Of a stretch of DNA of 64,000 bases, positions 60,501-62,127 are shown one piece after another. The notes under the pieces are model-generated. The model saw only the letters and a list, made by a program, of their open reading frames with translations. It was not told the DNA's origin and ran no database searches. The stretch spans positions 1,426,001 through 1,490,000 of the forward strand of contig SMMW01000056.1 of assembly GCA_004794655.1 (NCBI GenBank), in the 5' to 3' direction. Position 1 is the first letter of the stretch, and each line of letters starts with the position of its first letter. The position numbers and the translations under genes were made by a program. The DNA comes from Marisa cornuarietis. Taxonomy: Eukaryota > Mollusca > Gastropoda > Architaenioglossa > Ampullariidae.

Positions 60501-61546
60501 GGAGAGGTTACGGGATGCCTTCCTGAGGATTTGCTGATGACAGAAAGCTGCCAAGTCCCTCTGCCTGATTCCGGTGATCTTGGAACAGATATTAACAAGG
60601 GAGACAAGACTATTCCTGTTTCCTAGGAAGAGGTTGTGGAACCAGGAGATGAAAGAAAAAGTGATGAGACGTCAATGAAGGACTGATAGAACCGAGTGAG
60701 GATGACAGAGCTGACAGAGAAAGATTTGAGTTTCTGTAGAAGGTACAGGCGTTGTTGACTCTTATGGAGGATCATGTCAGTGTTGATGTCCCATTTTAGG
60801 TTGTTGTCGAAGATGGTACCTAAATATTTGTAAGAGTCGGCTACCTCGATGGCATCATCATGAATAGTACTGATGACTGTCTCAGGCTTTTTCATCTGAA
60901 AGTCGAAGATCATTTCCTTAGTCTTGGAGGCATTCAAGACAAGGAAGTGATCGTCACACCAGTGGACAAAGTCAGGAAGAGCGCCACTGTGAACGTGTTC
61001 ATTGTCATACAAAAGGGACAGTAAGGCAGAGTCATAAGCAAATTTTATCAGAAAGCTCCTGTCAGTAGTGCTTCTGCAACTATTAGTATAGAGTATGAAC
61101 AGTAATGGAGACAAACAGCAGCCCTGAGGGGAACCTGTACAGGTGACAACAGGGTCTGAGAGAAGACCGTTAAAAGAAACTCTCTGCTGTCTGTTTGTTA
61201 AAAAGTCCAGGATCCAGAGAGTTAGTTGGTGGGAGAGATGGAAGTCTGAGACTAGATTCTCCGCTAACAAGTGTAGTTTACAACTATAACACACTCTCTT
61301 TATGCATAGCTTACCATTCATCCAAAGATCATTCTTTTTATAGAACTCCCATGCAGTGTTCCATAGTTTTTCATGTGGTTCTTTGGCAGCAAATATTGCT
61401 GCAATCTGAGGAAAACGTGTCTCATCTCTATCAAACAGAACCTCTTTGGCATTCAGCCTAGCCAGCTCATCCTGAGCAGCTTCAATATCTTCCCCAAGTT
61501 TCTTCAGAGACTGAGTATTCTCTTTCAACTCATCCACAGTAGGATA
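426..61546 (-). CDS. DNAH7-like: Axonemal dynein heavy chain, inner-arm single-headed type (partial gene, 45 exons)
   Basis: Motor subunit of ciliary/flagellar inner dynein arms; ATP hydrolysis in the AAA ring drives microtubule sliding. Seen: 45 exons joined in phase give 2,792 codons. Coding order is linker (exons 1-10), AAA1 P-loop GPAGTGKT (exon 11) and Walker B CFDEFNR (exon 12), AAA2 P-loop GQPLGGKT (exon 16), AAA3 P-loop GPTGTGKS (exon 22), AAA4 loop GIGGSGRQS (exons 28/29), stalk coils (33-34, 36-37) around the microtubule-binding tip (35), AAA5 (37-38), AAA6 and C-terminal part (39-45). The start codon, N-terminal tail and the C-terminal cap are outside the window; the family is about 4,000 residues. 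Assignment to the DNAH3/7/12 group rests on recalled similarity; which paralogue is not settled. Exon numbers used here count from 61546 downward. Confidence 0.93.
1054..1326 (-). mobile_element. tRNA-derived SINE with 14-bp target-site duplications
   Basis: On the minus strand the 5' end reads like a Leu/Ser-type tRNA: A-box-like TGGCCGAGTGG near 1311 and B-box-like GGTTCAATTCC near 1263, with no closed acceptor stem. The 3' end is a CTTTAC-rich tail near 1054-1076. The 14 bases acagattgtataaa stand on both sides (1040-1053 and 1327-1340), a perfect duplication. Lies in the intron after exon 44. Confidence 0.88.
1379..1740 (-). CDS. DNAH7-like: Dynein heavy chain exon 44 (AAA6/C-terminal region)
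   Basis: Reads [40 protein letters not shown] and [25 protein letters not shown] is a dynein C-terminal hallmark. Acceptor gcttgcag, donor CAG|gtgagc. Confidence 0.98.
2340..2497 (-). CDS. DNAH7-like: Dynein heavy chain exon 43 (AAA6)
   Basis: Reads [20 protein letters not shown] and [20 protein letters not shown]. Acceptor tactcacag, donor G|gtaagt; joins exon 44 as K-DVQENT. Confidence 0.96.
2928..3019. repeat. GT/CA and CT microsatellite
   Basis: Runs of tg, ca and ct dinucleotides just upstream (in transcript order) of the exon 43 acceptor region; simple sequence only. Confidence 0.9.
3041..3201 (-). CDS. DNAH7-like: Dynein heavy chain exon 42 (AAA6)
   Basis: Reads [34 protein letters not shown], the RSLFE.DKLLFSF block. 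Acceptor gatattcag, donor AG|gtaagt. Confidence 0.96.
3330..3575. repeat. AT-rich minisatellite, about four units
   Basis: Repeating pattern 'tatacatagtgatataata ... aataaaatgtatagcagaatg' with units of roughly 50-65 bases, in the intron between exons 41 and 42. Confidence 0.8.
3800..7330 (-). pseudogene. I-superfamily LINE (endonuclease, RT, RNase H), broken
   Basis: Non-LTR retrotransposon in reverse orientation. Seen in order on the minus strand: apurinic-type endonuclease ([11 protein letters not shown] at about 7060; GSDHFPIIL at about 6830), reverse transcriptase (6600-5090, [10 protein letters not shown]), RNase H (about 4900-4300: [25 protein letters not shown]) and a Cys/His C-terminal segment ending near 3846. 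The frame breaks repeatedly (near 6770, 5790, 5470), and the RT catalytic box reads YVDH, so the copy is dead. RT followed by RNase H points to the I group; the exact clade is inference. Truncated at the 5' end. Fills the GC-AG intron. Confidence 0.88.
7345..7495 (+). repeat. RTE-like LINE 3' end fragment
   Basis: Matches the 3' part of the RTE-like copies at 13.5, 34.9, 25.6 and 51.6 kb ('caggacctgctcaccat', then 'ggtaccagtcaagggatgaa'). Confidence 0.7.
7820..8062 (-). CDS. DNAH7-like: Dynein heavy chain exon 41 (GC donor)
   Basis: Reads [39 protein letters not shown] and [10 protein letters not shown]. Acceptor attgcag. The exon ends CAG followed by gcaagg: a GC-AG intron. The next GT nearby would shift the frame relative to exon 42. 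Confidence 0.96.
8242..8639. repeat. LTR-like repeat, short copy
   Basis: Begins TGTA and ends CTACA. Shares stretches ('ggatagaagttcccaag', 'cacccgcacttagctgac', 'ctgtcagcggtacac') with the 1-kb repeat at 44997-46019, but lacks its tandem block. No clear target duplication seen. Confidence 0.55.
8640..9192. other. Intron sequence without recognised feature
   Basis: Remainder of the intron between exons 40 and 41; no gene or clear repeat seen. Confidence 0.6.
9193..9378 (-). CDS. DNAH7-like: Dynein heavy chain exon 40
   Basis: Reads [20 protein letters not shown] and [32 protein letters not shown] is invariant in the family. Donor CAG|gtacga. Confidence 0.98.
9379..9841. other. Intron sequence without recognised feature
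   Basis: AT-rich intron between exons 39 and 40; nothing recognised. Confidence 0.6.
9842..10149 (-). CDS. DNAH7-like: Dynein heavy chain exon 39 (AAA5/AAA6)
   Basis: Reads [40 protein letters not shown] and [20 protein letters not shown] 308-base exon. Acceptor gaacacag, donor AAG|gtaaag. Confidence 0.97.
10150..11337. other. Introns around exon 38, no recognised feature
   Basis: Apart from exon 38 (10640-10841) no gene is visible. 10970-11110 loosely resembles 30220-30320, perhaps a worn repeat. Confidence 0.45.
10640..10841 (-). CDS. DNAH7-like: Dynein heavy chain exon 38 (AAA5)
   Basis: Reads [40 protein letters not shown]. The G of DPQG is split at the donor G|gtgaag. Acceptor ttttttag. 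Confidence 0.97.
11338..11598 (-). CDS. DNAH7-like: Dynein heavy chain exon 37 (stalk coil 2, AAA5 start)
   Basis: Reads [40 protein letters not shown] and [32 protein letters not shown] is a hallmark. Donor CGA|gtaagt. Confidence 0.98.
11760..13570. pseudogene. Rearranged RTE-like LINE (plus / inverted / plus)
   Basis: 11760-11870 reads on plus as RT ('[15 protein letters not shown]'). About 13010 down to 11871 reads on minus as the endonuclease start (GTWNVCTLH near 12920, then IVGLAEV) and the linker before the RT ([17 protein letters not shown] near 11960). 13070-13570 returns to plus with the RT C-terminal region (tract resembling 'ENKCLRSLL' and 'GHVT'). All parts carry stops. The layout suggests an inversion inside one copy or two overlapping insertions. 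Confidence 0.75.
13980..14187 (-). CDS. DNAH7-like: Dynein heavy chain exon 36 (stalk coil 2)
   Basis: Reads [20 protein letters not shown] and [20 protein letters not shown], the tip exit and second stalk helix. Acceptor tatctcag, donor AAA|gtaagt. Confidence 0.98.
14381..14598 (-). CDS. DNAH7-like: Dynein heavy chain exon 35 (microtubule-binding domain)
   Basis: Reads [40 protein letters not shown] and [20 protein letters not shown], the stalk tip that contacts the microtubule. Acceptor tttctcag, donor AA|gtgagt. Confidence 0.98.
14757..16385 (-). mobile_element. L2/CR1-like LINE, 5'-truncated, RT frame open
   Basis: A 449-codon uninterrupted minus-strand frame (16346-14997) holds reverse transcriptase motifs: [52 protein letters not shown] and the intact catalytic box SYADDTQLY, then the C-terminal block to HLFLEHYS and stop. 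No endonuclease: the copy is truncated near 16385. The 3' end has 'agcgctaagagcatactc'-type sequence and an (ATT)n tail at 14757-14774. The absence of stops implies a fairly recent insertion. L2 versus CR1 is not resolved. Confidence 0.9.
16485..16732. mobile_element. piggyBac-like MITE with TTAA duplications
   Basis: Terminal inverted repeat CCCGCT/AGCGGG flanked on each side by TTAA (16481-16484 and 16733-16736), the classic piggyBac target. 248 bp, no coding capacity. Its right end lies 9 bases from the donor of exon 34. Internal palindromes such as cacgatcgtg; a relative lies at 36136-36374. Confidence 0.85.
16742..16909 (-). CDS. DNAH7-like: Dynein heavy chain exon 34 (stalk coil 1)
   Basis: Alanine-rich coil reading [20 protein letters not shown] and [20 protein letters not shown], then DISLVKSMK. 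Acceptor cattgtag. Donor AAG|gtatat is followed at intron base +6 by the TTAA of a MITE. Confidence 0.97.
17307..17592 (-). CDS. DNAH7-like: Dynein heavy chain exon 33 (stalk base, coil 1)
   Basis: Reads [40 protein letters not shown] and [26 protein letters not shown] then the first stalk helix. Weak donor GAG|gtcaca. Sits with exon 34 between two inverted LINE copies. Confidence 0.97.
18361..19633 (+). pseudogene. L2/CR1-like LINE, inverted second copy, broken
   Basis: Same family as the copy at 14757-16385 but on the plus strand: [20 protein letters not shown] and [11 protein letters not shown], then near-identical C-terminal codons to 19361. Stops or frame changes near 18560 and 18643. 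The 3' end carries 'gcgctaagagcatgctct' and an (ATT)n tail to about 19633. Starts near 18366, so strongly 5'-truncated. Confidence 0.9.
19640..20440. other. Intron sequence, no recognised gene
   Basis: A plus-strand frame of 76 codons (20058-20288) reads [20 protein letters not shown] with no family recognised; possibly transposon debris. Confidence 0.35.
20441..20574 (-). CDS. DNAH7-like: Dynein heavy chain exon 32 (AAA4 end)
   Basis: Reads [20 protein letters not shown] and [15 protein letters not shown], continuing [10 protein letters not shown] from exon 31. Acceptor cttgacag, donor AG|gtaaat. Confidence 0.94.
20705..21065. repeat. Tandem repeat, about four units of 81-90 bp
   Basis: 'tgtaaaatgtgaatctaatc' or close variants recur near 20711, 20792, 20873, 20962 and 21052, each followed by 'taacag...ggcctac...ggcacat'. 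Confidence 0.8.
21317..21484 (-). CDS. DNAH7-like: Dynein heavy chain exon 31 (AAA4)
   Basis: Reads [20 protein letters not shown] and [32 protein letters not shown] is a dynein signature. Donor CAG|gtgggt. Confidence 0.98.
22548..22745 (-). CDS. DNAH7-like: Dynein heavy chain exon 30 (AAA4)
   Basis: Reads [20 protein letters not shown] and [20 protein letters not shown] (LNTGDVPN.F is conserved). The donor was set at CTA|gtgaga to keep phase with exon 31; an alternative G|gtgatc eight bases earlier would break it. Confidence 0.95.
22815..23000. repeat. Two-unit tandem duplication
   Basis: The block 'cttacagttgtaacaagtac' occurs near 22884 and 22975, each preceded by 'atgtacatgatg', so a duplication of about 90-100 bp. 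Confidence 0.7.
23322..23446 (-). CDS. DNAH7-like: Dynein heavy chain exon 29 (AAA4 P-loop)
   Basis: Reads [49 protein letters not shown] is the AAA4 P-loop variant. Acceptor ctttag, donor AGG|gtaaga. Confidence 0.98.
23590..23880 (-). other. Unidentified minus-strand coding-like fragment
   Basis: About 97 codons open on the minus strand, reading [20 protein letters not shown] and [20 protein letters not shown]. No domain recognised. Within the intron between exons 28 and 29; not required by dynein phase. May be worn transposon sequence. Confidence 0.3.
23949..24076 (-). CDS. DNAH7-like: Dynein heavy chain exon 28 (AAA4 lead-in and P-loop start)
   Basis: Reads [40 protein letters not shown] then LLV. 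The P-loop glycine is split over the junction with exon 29. The acceptor caacag was chosen for family spacing. Donor G|gtaggt. Confidence 0.96.
24370..25650 (+). pseudogene. RTE-like LINE reverse transcriptase, degraded
   Basis: Fragments of RT in order on plus: '[12 protein letters not shown]' (24640) matching the usual AFDR.W box, [20 protein letters not shown] (24710), 'MNGVWLE'-like segment (25025), [20 protein letters not shown] (25077), then the C-terminal tract to about 25625. Several stops and shifts. Lies in the intron between exons 27 and 28. Confidence 0.78.
25660..26841. other. AT-rich intron sequence without recognised feature
   Basis: No gene or repeat recognised apart from a small AT inverted repeat near 26682-26712. 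Confidence 0.5.
26842..27045 (-). CDS. DNAH7-like: Dynein heavy chain exon 27 (AAA3/AAA4)
   Basis: Reads [19 protein letters not shown] and [20 protein letters not shown]. Acceptor gtgtgcag, donor CA|gtcagt. Phase fits exon 28 only with this donor. Confidence 0.9.
27679..27905 (-). CDS. DNAH7-like: Dynein heavy chain exon 26 (AAA3 end)
   Basis: Reads [20 protein letters not shown] and [20 protein letters not shown], a strongly conserved block. Acceptor acttacag, donor AG|gtgagt. Confidence 0.98.
28533..28718 (-). CDS. DNAH7-like: Dynein heavy chain exon 25 (AAA3 sensor)
   Basis: Reads [20 protein letters not shown] and [29 protein letters not shown] is the AAA3 sensor loop. Acceptor tctccag, donor AAG|gtgatt. 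Confidence 0.98.
29102..29285 (-). CDS. DNAH7-like: Dynein heavy chain exon 24 (AAA3 Walker B)
   Basis: Reads [40 protein letters not shown] and WIDHKHWYD: Walker B VFVDD followed by the [15 protein letters not shown] signature. Donor TTG|gtgagt. Confidence 0.98.
29535..29930 (+). repeat. Repeat family B copy (LTR-like, CA-rich start, ends TGTTACA)
   Basis: CA dinucleotide start, then 'ttgcctagtaacaggatagg', 'gtaaagtacctgaaaccc', 'ttattgtggtgagactgg' and end atgttaca near 29930. Shared with 53625-53950 and, more distantly, 39985-40383 and 56410-56515. No coding frame. Ends resemble an LTR but I saw no target duplication. Confidence 0.6.
29940..30330. repeat. Unclassified worn repeat
   Basis: The segment around 29985-30080 weakly resembles 21150-21250 ('ctggcttg', 'ctcaacctg', 'tggcacactttga'). 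Limits unknown. Confidence 0.25.
30587..30667 (-). CDS. DNAH7-like: Dynein heavy chain exon 23 (AAA3)
   Basis: 81-base exon reading [20 protein letters not shown] then IMSKLD, the [12 protein letters not shown] block of AAA3. Acceptor ttttag, donor AG|gtaagt. Confidence 0.97.
30950..30990. repeat. GA/AT/GT microsatellite
   Basis: Consecutive ga, at and gt dinucleotide runs. Confidence 0.85.
31189..31346 (-). CDS. DNAH7-like: Dynein heavy chain exon 22 (AAA3 Walker A)
   Basis: Reads [20 protein letters not shown] and [20 protein letters not shown] with P-loop GPTGTGKS. Acceptor aaaacag, donor AC|gtgaga; joins exon 23 as T-YIPNCI. Confidence 0.97.
31554..31827 (+). mobile_element. Solo LTR, 274 bp, TSD CCTA
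   Basis: Begins TGTGATAGAGG and ends GGTTACA; CCTA stands directly on both sides (31550-31553, 31828-31831). An aataaaa signal near 31741. Start and end match the LTR at 33084-33537, so the same family. No internal retroelement genes nearby, hence solo. Confidence 0.75.
32211..32336 (-). CDS. DNAH7-like: Dynein heavy chain exon 21 (AAA3 lead-in)
   Basis: Reads [29 protein letters not shown]; variable region ahead of AAA3. Acceptor gttgcag, donor AAG|gttaga, 42 codons. Confidence 0.85.
32814..32975 (-). CDS. DNAH7-like: Dynein heavy chain exon 20 (AAA3 lead-in)
   Basis: Reads [20 protein letters not shown] and [12 protein letters not shown]. Acceptor aacccag, donor AAG|gtaagt, phase 0 both ends. 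Confidence 0.95.
33084..33537 (+). mobile_element. Solo LTR, 454 bp, TSD GAGG
   Basis: Begins TGTGGTAGAGG and ends CCCTGTTACA; GAGG on both sides (33080-33083, 33538-33541). TATA-like gatataaaaggg near 33265. It sits inside or beside an RTE-like LINE whose sequence resumes at 33538. The last bases share 'tgtggtaggt' with 31554-31827. Confidence 0.78.
33538..33940 (+). pseudogene. RTE-like LINE, C-terminal RT fragment
   Basis: Plus-strand tract translates, with frame changes, to the same RT end as 49290-49890: '[10 protein letters not shown]', '[16 protein letters not shown]', 'QNRVCWHGV' and 'STGGEKD'. Interrupted upstream by the solo LTR. Confidence 0.75.
34180..34295 (+). repeat. L2/CR1-like LINE 3' end (solo tail)
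   Basis: Matches the 3' ends at 14.8 and 19.6 kb: 'tccatttagtccatgtctct', 'cgctaagagcatgctctct', 'gcgctataaaaat', then (ATT)n. Confidence 0.85.
34570..35075 (+). pseudogene. RTE-like LINE, C-terminal RT fragment
   Basis: Reads [20 protein letters not shown] and [20 protein letters not shown], then [20 protein letters not shown]: the conserved end of an RTE-type polyprotein. Truncated at both ends, placed about 270 bases after an L2 tail. Confidence 0.85.
35767..35991 (-). CDS. DNAH7-like: Dynein heavy chain exon 19 (AAA2/AAA3)
   Basis: Reads [20 protein letters not shown] and [18 protein letters not shown]. Acceptor tttctag, donor CAA|gtaaga. The upstream intron (35992-39508) holds the transporter fragment and a TTAA MITE. 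Confidence 0.93.
36136..36374. mobile_element. piggyBac-like MITE, second copy, TTAA duplications
   Basis: Ends CCCTCTTGGTT and AACCAAGAGAG form inverted repeats with one mismatch, flanked by TTAA (36132-36135, 36375-36378). 239 bp. Shares 'cacgatcgtgg' and a 'gaagacgacagtg'-type segment with the copy at 16485-16732. Confidence 0.83.
37873..38523 (+). pseudogene. SLC1-family (glutamate/neutral amino-acid transporter) N-terminal fragment, intronless
   Basis: SLC1 proteins are sodium-coupled plasma-membrane transporters. The open frame carries a cytosolic basic stretch ([11 protein letters not shown]), a first hydrophobic helix ([20 protein letters not shown]), the family block [20 protein letters not shown], then [20 protein letters not shown] and [16 protein letters not shown]; it stops at 38521 in the variable loop after the third helix. 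No in-frame ATG precedes the homology after the stop at 37873-37875. The later helices and the substrate-binding half are missing. Likely a truncated retrocopy inside a dynein intron; alternatively an exon of a nested gene. The recognition is firm, the status is inference. Confidence 0.8.
38840..38940 (+). repeat. LINE 3' end (L2-like) with ATT tail
   Basis: 'gtaaagcactttgagttcat' and 'aaaggtgctatagaaatcat' followed by (ATT)n, typical of L2/CR1 ends, about 300 bases after the transporter fragment. Confidence 0.65.
39509..39691 (-). CDS. DNAH7-like: Dynein heavy chain exon 18 (AAA2)
   Basis: Reads [39 protein letters not shown] and [17 protein letters not shown] is a dynein hallmark. Donor AAG|gtaaga. 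Confidence 0.98.
39985..40383 (+). repeat. Repeat family B copy, diverged
   Basis: Shares 'agtatgggacatgcac', 'tttctagaaaagttgag' and the end ctgttaca with family B copies at 29.5 and 53.6 kb. Confidence 0.5.
40446..40576 (-). CDS. DNAH7-like: Dynein heavy chain exon 17 (AAA2 Walker B)
   Basis: Reads [20 protein letters not shown] and [11 protein letters not shown], the AAA2 Walker B and sensor region. Acceptor tgtcacag, donor AAG|gtaaga. Confidence 0.98.
41319..41541 (-). CDS. DNAH7-like: Dynein heavy chain exon 16 (AAA2 Walker A)
   Basis: Reads [20 protein letters not shown] with P-loop GQPLGGKT, and [19 protein letters not shown]. Ends phase 1 at a weak donor, G|gtttgt; joins exon 17 as DG-VLATTF. 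Confidence 0.96.
41846..41998 (-). CDS. DNAH7-like: Dynein heavy chain exon 15 (entry to AAA2)
   Basis: Reads [20 protein letters not shown] and ends GKIIQ. Acceptor actttcag, donor CAG|gttgtg, which departs from the usual gtaag/gtgag consensus. Confidence 0.96.
42096..42297 (-). CDS. DNAH7-like: Dynein heavy chain exon 14 (AAA1/AAA2 linker)
   Basis: Reads [39 protein letters not shown] and [26 protein letters not shown] is invariant in the family. Acceptor ttactcag, donor CAG|gtaaat. Confidence 0.98.
42695..42786 (-). CDS. DNAH7-like: Dynein heavy chain exon 13 (AAA1 end)
   Basis: Reads [20 protein letters not shown] then [10 protein letters not shown]. Acceptor gcatgtag, donor AG|gtaatt. 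The preceding intron (42787-46170) is filled by an L2 pseudogene, a MITE and an LTR-like repeat. Confidence 0.95.
42990..44380 (+). pseudogene. L2-like LINE reverse transcriptase pseudogene, split by an LTR
   Basis: Left part reads '[20 protein letters not shown]' and [20 protein letters not shown] (43040-43170), then '[10 protein letters not shown]' just before 43322. The right part resumes after 43758 and includes '[19 protein letters not shown]' near 43940. Stops throughout, no usable frame. Confidence 0.8.
43326..43754 (+). mobile_element. Solo LTR, 429 bp, nested in an L2 LINE, TSD GTTT
   Basis: Ends TGTAG...CTACA are inverted. GTTT flanks both sides (43322-43325, 43755-43758). TATATAA at 43519-43525 and AATAAA at 43649-43654 are in promoter and poly(A) order for plus orientation. 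Higher GC than the surroundings. The LINE reading frame continues across the point of insertion when one duplication is discounted, so the limits are well fixed. Confidence 0.88.
44387..44806. mobile_element. MITE with CAGGTA...TACCTG ends
   Basis: Outer 35-40 bases form an imperfect inverted repeat: 'ctcgacttacgaccat' on the left, 'ggttgtaagtcgaacaatac' on the right. 420 bp, no coding frame. AT/TA at the flanks would suit a TA-target (Tc1/mariner/pogo-like) element; family is inference. Confidence 0.7.
44870..44995 (+). repeat. LINE 3' end fragment (L2-like)
   Basis: 'gcgcattgagctggcat', 'gaaatgtgctttacaaattc' and an ATT run, immediately before the LTR-like repeat. Confidence 0.5.
44997..46019. 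repeat. 1-kb LTR-like repeat with internal tandem units
   Basis: Begins TGTAACCGG and ends CCGCTACA; flanks ataac/aaaac differ at one of five bases. Related to 8242-8639. Internal units containing 'ccggtccagtcacctttcgg' start near 45563, 45651, 45747 and 45814. No gene inside. LTR nature is inference from ends only. Confidence 0.55.
46171..46461 (-). CDS. DNAH7-like: Dynein heavy chain exon 12 (AAA1 Walker B and sensor)
   Basis: Reads [40 protein letters not shown] (Walker B with FDEF) and [17 protein letters not shown] (sensor I loop). A 97-codon exon, phase 0 at both ends, donor AAG|gtgagt. Confidence 0.98.
47105..47213 (-). CDS. DNAH7-like: Dynein heavy chain exon 11 (AAA1 Walker A)
   Basis: Carries [20 protein letters not shown], the main hydrolytic P-loop GPAGTGKT of dynein AAA1. 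Acceptor ggatag, donor CAG|gtaaac. Confidence 0.98.
47427..47625 (-). CDS. DNAH7-like: Dynein heavy chain exon 10 (linker to AAA1)
   Basis: Reads [12 protein letters not shown] and [20 protein letters not shown], the conserved block just before the first AAA module. Acceptor ctgttag, donor AG|gtaagg. The following intron is only 213 bases. Confidence 0.97.
47626..49285. other. Intron sequence, no recognised gene
   Basis: Opposed open frames at 48120-48455 and 48667-49168 have no recognisable domain; likely worn transposon sequence. Confidence 0.35.
49290..49890 (-). pseudogene. RTE-like LINE, C-terminal RT fragment
   Basis: A long open minus-strand stretch reads [60 protein letters not shown] and [20 protein letters not shown] up to GEKE and stop at 49305. 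No RT catalytic box, so 5'-truncated. Same family as 33538-33940. Confidence 0.87.
50438..50552 (-). CDS. DNAH7-like: Dynein heavy chain exon 9 (linker)
   Basis: Reads [20 protein letters not shown] and [12 protein letters not shown]. Acceptor attttcag, donor G|gtaatg; joins exon 10 as H-ARDVV. Confidence 0.94.
51010..51725 (+). pseudogene. RTE-like LINE, C-terminal RT fragment
   Basis: '[14 protein letters not shown]', [20 protein letters not shown], then degraded RT end to 'ggtaccagtcaagggat'-type sequence near 51712. Many stops. Confidence 0.8.
51829..52035 (-). CDS. DNAH7-like: Dynein heavy chain exon 8 (linker)
   Basis: Reads [14 protein letters not shown] and [20 protein letters not shown]; the WPGQ motif is conserved in the linker. 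Acceptor tcttcag, donor AAG|gtcagt, phase 0. Confidence 0.96.
52417..52510. repeat. Minisatellite, left part
   Basis: Units like 'acacttgtacaggaagttg' with 'gtgacatgatgac'. Continues at 53333 after a LINE fragment. Confidence 0.75.
52511..53332 (+). pseudogene. L2-like LINE 3' fragment inserted in the minisatellite
   Basis: Reads [35 protein letters not shown] and [13 protein letters not shown], then broken frames to about 53190; ends in a (CAT)n tail at 53318-53338. The same minisatellite unit resumes directly after the tail. Confidence 0.8.
53333..53622. repeat. Minisatellite, right part, holding an exon-end copy
   Basis: Units of about 30-45 bases built on 'acactagtacaggaagttta' and 'ttgtgacataatgacac'. 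At about 53455-53476 the sequence 'caatcttacctgagcttg' closely matches the end and donor of exon 7 (53952-53969). Confidence 0.8.
53623..53950 (+). repeat. Repeat family B copy ending next to exon 7 donor
   Basis: 'agtatggggtaggacacacg', CA run, 'gcctagtaacaggatagggg', 'ttattgtggtgagactggg' and end accctgttac. Same family as 29535-29930. Ends 10 bases into the intron after exon 7. Confidence 0.65.
53961..54162 (-). CDS. DNAH7-like: Dynein heavy chain exon 7 (linker)
   Basis: Reads [19 protein letters not shown] and [22 protein letters not shown] is diagnostic of dynein heavy chains. Ends HPQEAR with donor CGG|gtaaga. A repeat ends about ten bases into the following intron, and a diverged copy of this exon end with its donor lies near 53455. 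Confidence 0.96.
54266..54528 (-). CDS. DNAH7-like: Dynein heavy chain exon 6 (linker)
   Basis: Reads [20 protein letters not shown] and [19 protein letters not shown], the linker signature containing WMYLEPIF. Acceptor attttcag, donor AG|gtgaaa, phase 2 at the end. Confidence 0.96.
54529..56098. other. Intron between exons 5 and 6, no recognised gene
   Basis: Contains a TG-rich microsatellite at 55078-55112; otherwise nothing recognised. Confidence 0.5.
56099..56269 (-). CDS. DNAH7-like: Dynein heavy chain exon 5 (linker)
   Basis: Reads [30 protein letters not shown] and [11 protein letters not shown]. Acceptor tgtgtag, donor AAG|gtagca, phase 0 both ends. Confidence 0.94.
56410..56515. 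repeat. Repeat family B, decayed end fragment
   Basis: 'cccatgactgtgcttg', 'gtgggagactgggcaag' and 'ctcccgttacaac' match the 3' part of family B. Confidence 0.45.
56870..56995 (-). repeat. RTE-like endonuclease start fragment
   Basis: The minus strand reads [17 protein letters not shown], like the GTWNVCTL start in the 12.9-kb copy, with shared upstream bases ('tggttccagcagcaca' versus 'ggctccagtagcaca'). Confidence 0.5.
57104..57430. repeat. AT-rich array of 'tatacattgcaatg' units with a 46-bp perfect palindrome
   Basis: Units of tatacattgcaatg / tatagattgcattt repeat in both orientations. Positions 57226-57271 are identical to their own reverse complement over 46 bases, centred at 57248/57249. 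No gene in this block. Confidence 0.85.
57831..58316 (+). pseudogene. Unidentified acidic reading frame with one internal stop
   Basis: From ATG at 57831 an open frame runs to a TAG at 57951, then continues in the same frame to 58316 (161 codons in all). Very acidic and serine-rich: [41 protein letters not shown]. No domain recognised. Such acidic starts occur in DNA-transposon transposases (piggyBac type among others), but no catalytic region follows, so the link is only a guess. Opposite strand to the dynein gene and about 40 bases from exon 4. Confidence 0.4.
58358..58472 (-). CDS. DNAH7-like: Dynein heavy chain exon 4 (linker)
   Basis: Reads [20 protein letters not shown] and ends NLIPYKET. 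Acceptor ttattaag, donor ACA|gtgagc. Lies about 40 bases from an unrelated acidic plus-strand frame (57831-58316). Confidence 0.92.
58473..59115. other. Intron between exons 3 and 4, no recognised feature
   Basis: AT-rich, no gene or repeat seen. Confidence 0.55.
59116..59207 (-). CDS. DNAH7-like: Dynein heavy chain exon 3 (linker)
   Basis: Short 92-base exon reading [20 protein letters not shown] then [10 protein letters not shown]. The acceptor ttttgcag was chosen because it gives the family spacing after RHWVQ. Donor CA|gtgagc; joins exon 4 as Q-LEEIG. Confidence 0.85.
59726..59937 (-). CDS. DNAH7-like: Dynein heavy chain exon 2 (linker)
   Basis: Encodes [16 protein letters not shown] and [17 protein letters not shown], highly typical of the dynein linker. 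Acceptor gggaaag, donor CAG|gtaaga, phase 0 at the end. Confidence 0.93.
60060..61290 (-). pseudogene. Rex1/Babar-like LINE fragment
   Basis: Minus-strand frame reads [80 protein letters not shown] and [20 protein letters not shown]. The catalytic box reads FAYDS rather than FADD, so inactive. The 3' end has 'tttatttatccccaagg'-type sequence and a (TTGTA)n tail at 60062-60082. It starts within about 25 bases of exon 1's donor. Rex1 grouping is from recalled similarity. Confidence 0.82.
60250..60296. repeat. T run and CA microsatellite
   Basis: Simple sequence within the LINE 3' region. Confidence 0.7.
61315..61546 (-). CDS. DNAH7-like: Dynein heavy chain exon 1 of window (start of linker, DHC_N2)
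   Basis: Reads [18 protein letters not shown] at its start and KKNDLWMNG at its end, the helical lead-in to the linker. Acceptor ctgcag, donor G|gtaagc, ends phase 1 and joins exon 2 as G-PFNQLN. The reading frame runs on by chance into a LINE fragment inserted just beyond the donor. Confidence 0.88.
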
Positions 61547-61954
61547 CTGCAGAAATACAACAGTGACTTTTTTCTTCATCATGAGCTCAAATGTCTTTAT
61601 TCTAGACAGGTTTATATATAAGTTTCTCTTCATCAAGCACTTTAGTTTCAGTAATTCAATTAATTTTTAGATACCAAACTGAATTACTATTTACCCTTAC
61701 TTAGCGATACCACAGATCTTTGAAATGCTGCCTGTTTGCTGAGATCAACTCTTAGCCTCTCATGAAGTTGTAGGCTGTCGGGTGTCAGCAAACCATTCAG
61801 CAGTTAAACATCCATAACCGCGATAAAATTCTTTAAGTCAACAACATACTTGCAATAAATTTGCTTCTTATTACTTCTTTCTTTACTGGTAAAAATCCTC
61901 GATAAATTAGTCAAGATTTAACATGATATGCAAAATAAAGAAAAAAAAAGCAAA

Positions 61955-62085
61955 CTATACAATACAATACAACTTCATTTATCCCCAAGGGGCAAGTCCA
62001 GTATGATATCCATGTTCACTATCATGTAGTGATACAGGCTTCAGTGAGTGGACAATAAATCACTACAAATGATAACAAACAACAA
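61955..62085 (-). repeat. Rex1-like LINE 3' end (solo tail)
   Basis: 'acaatacaatacaac' then 'tttatccccaaggggcaa', matching the 3' end at 60062-60110 in the same orientation. Confidence 0.75.
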
Positions 62086-62127
62086 ATCATACTTCAAAGT
62101 CTATCAAAGGAATCCACAACTTCTTAC

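Noticed and set aside
60623..61636. One 337-codon gene fusing a coil protein with reverse transcriptase
   Set aside because: The first part is dynein exon 1 with a good donor at 61314; the rest is a LINE in the intron that happens to be in frame.
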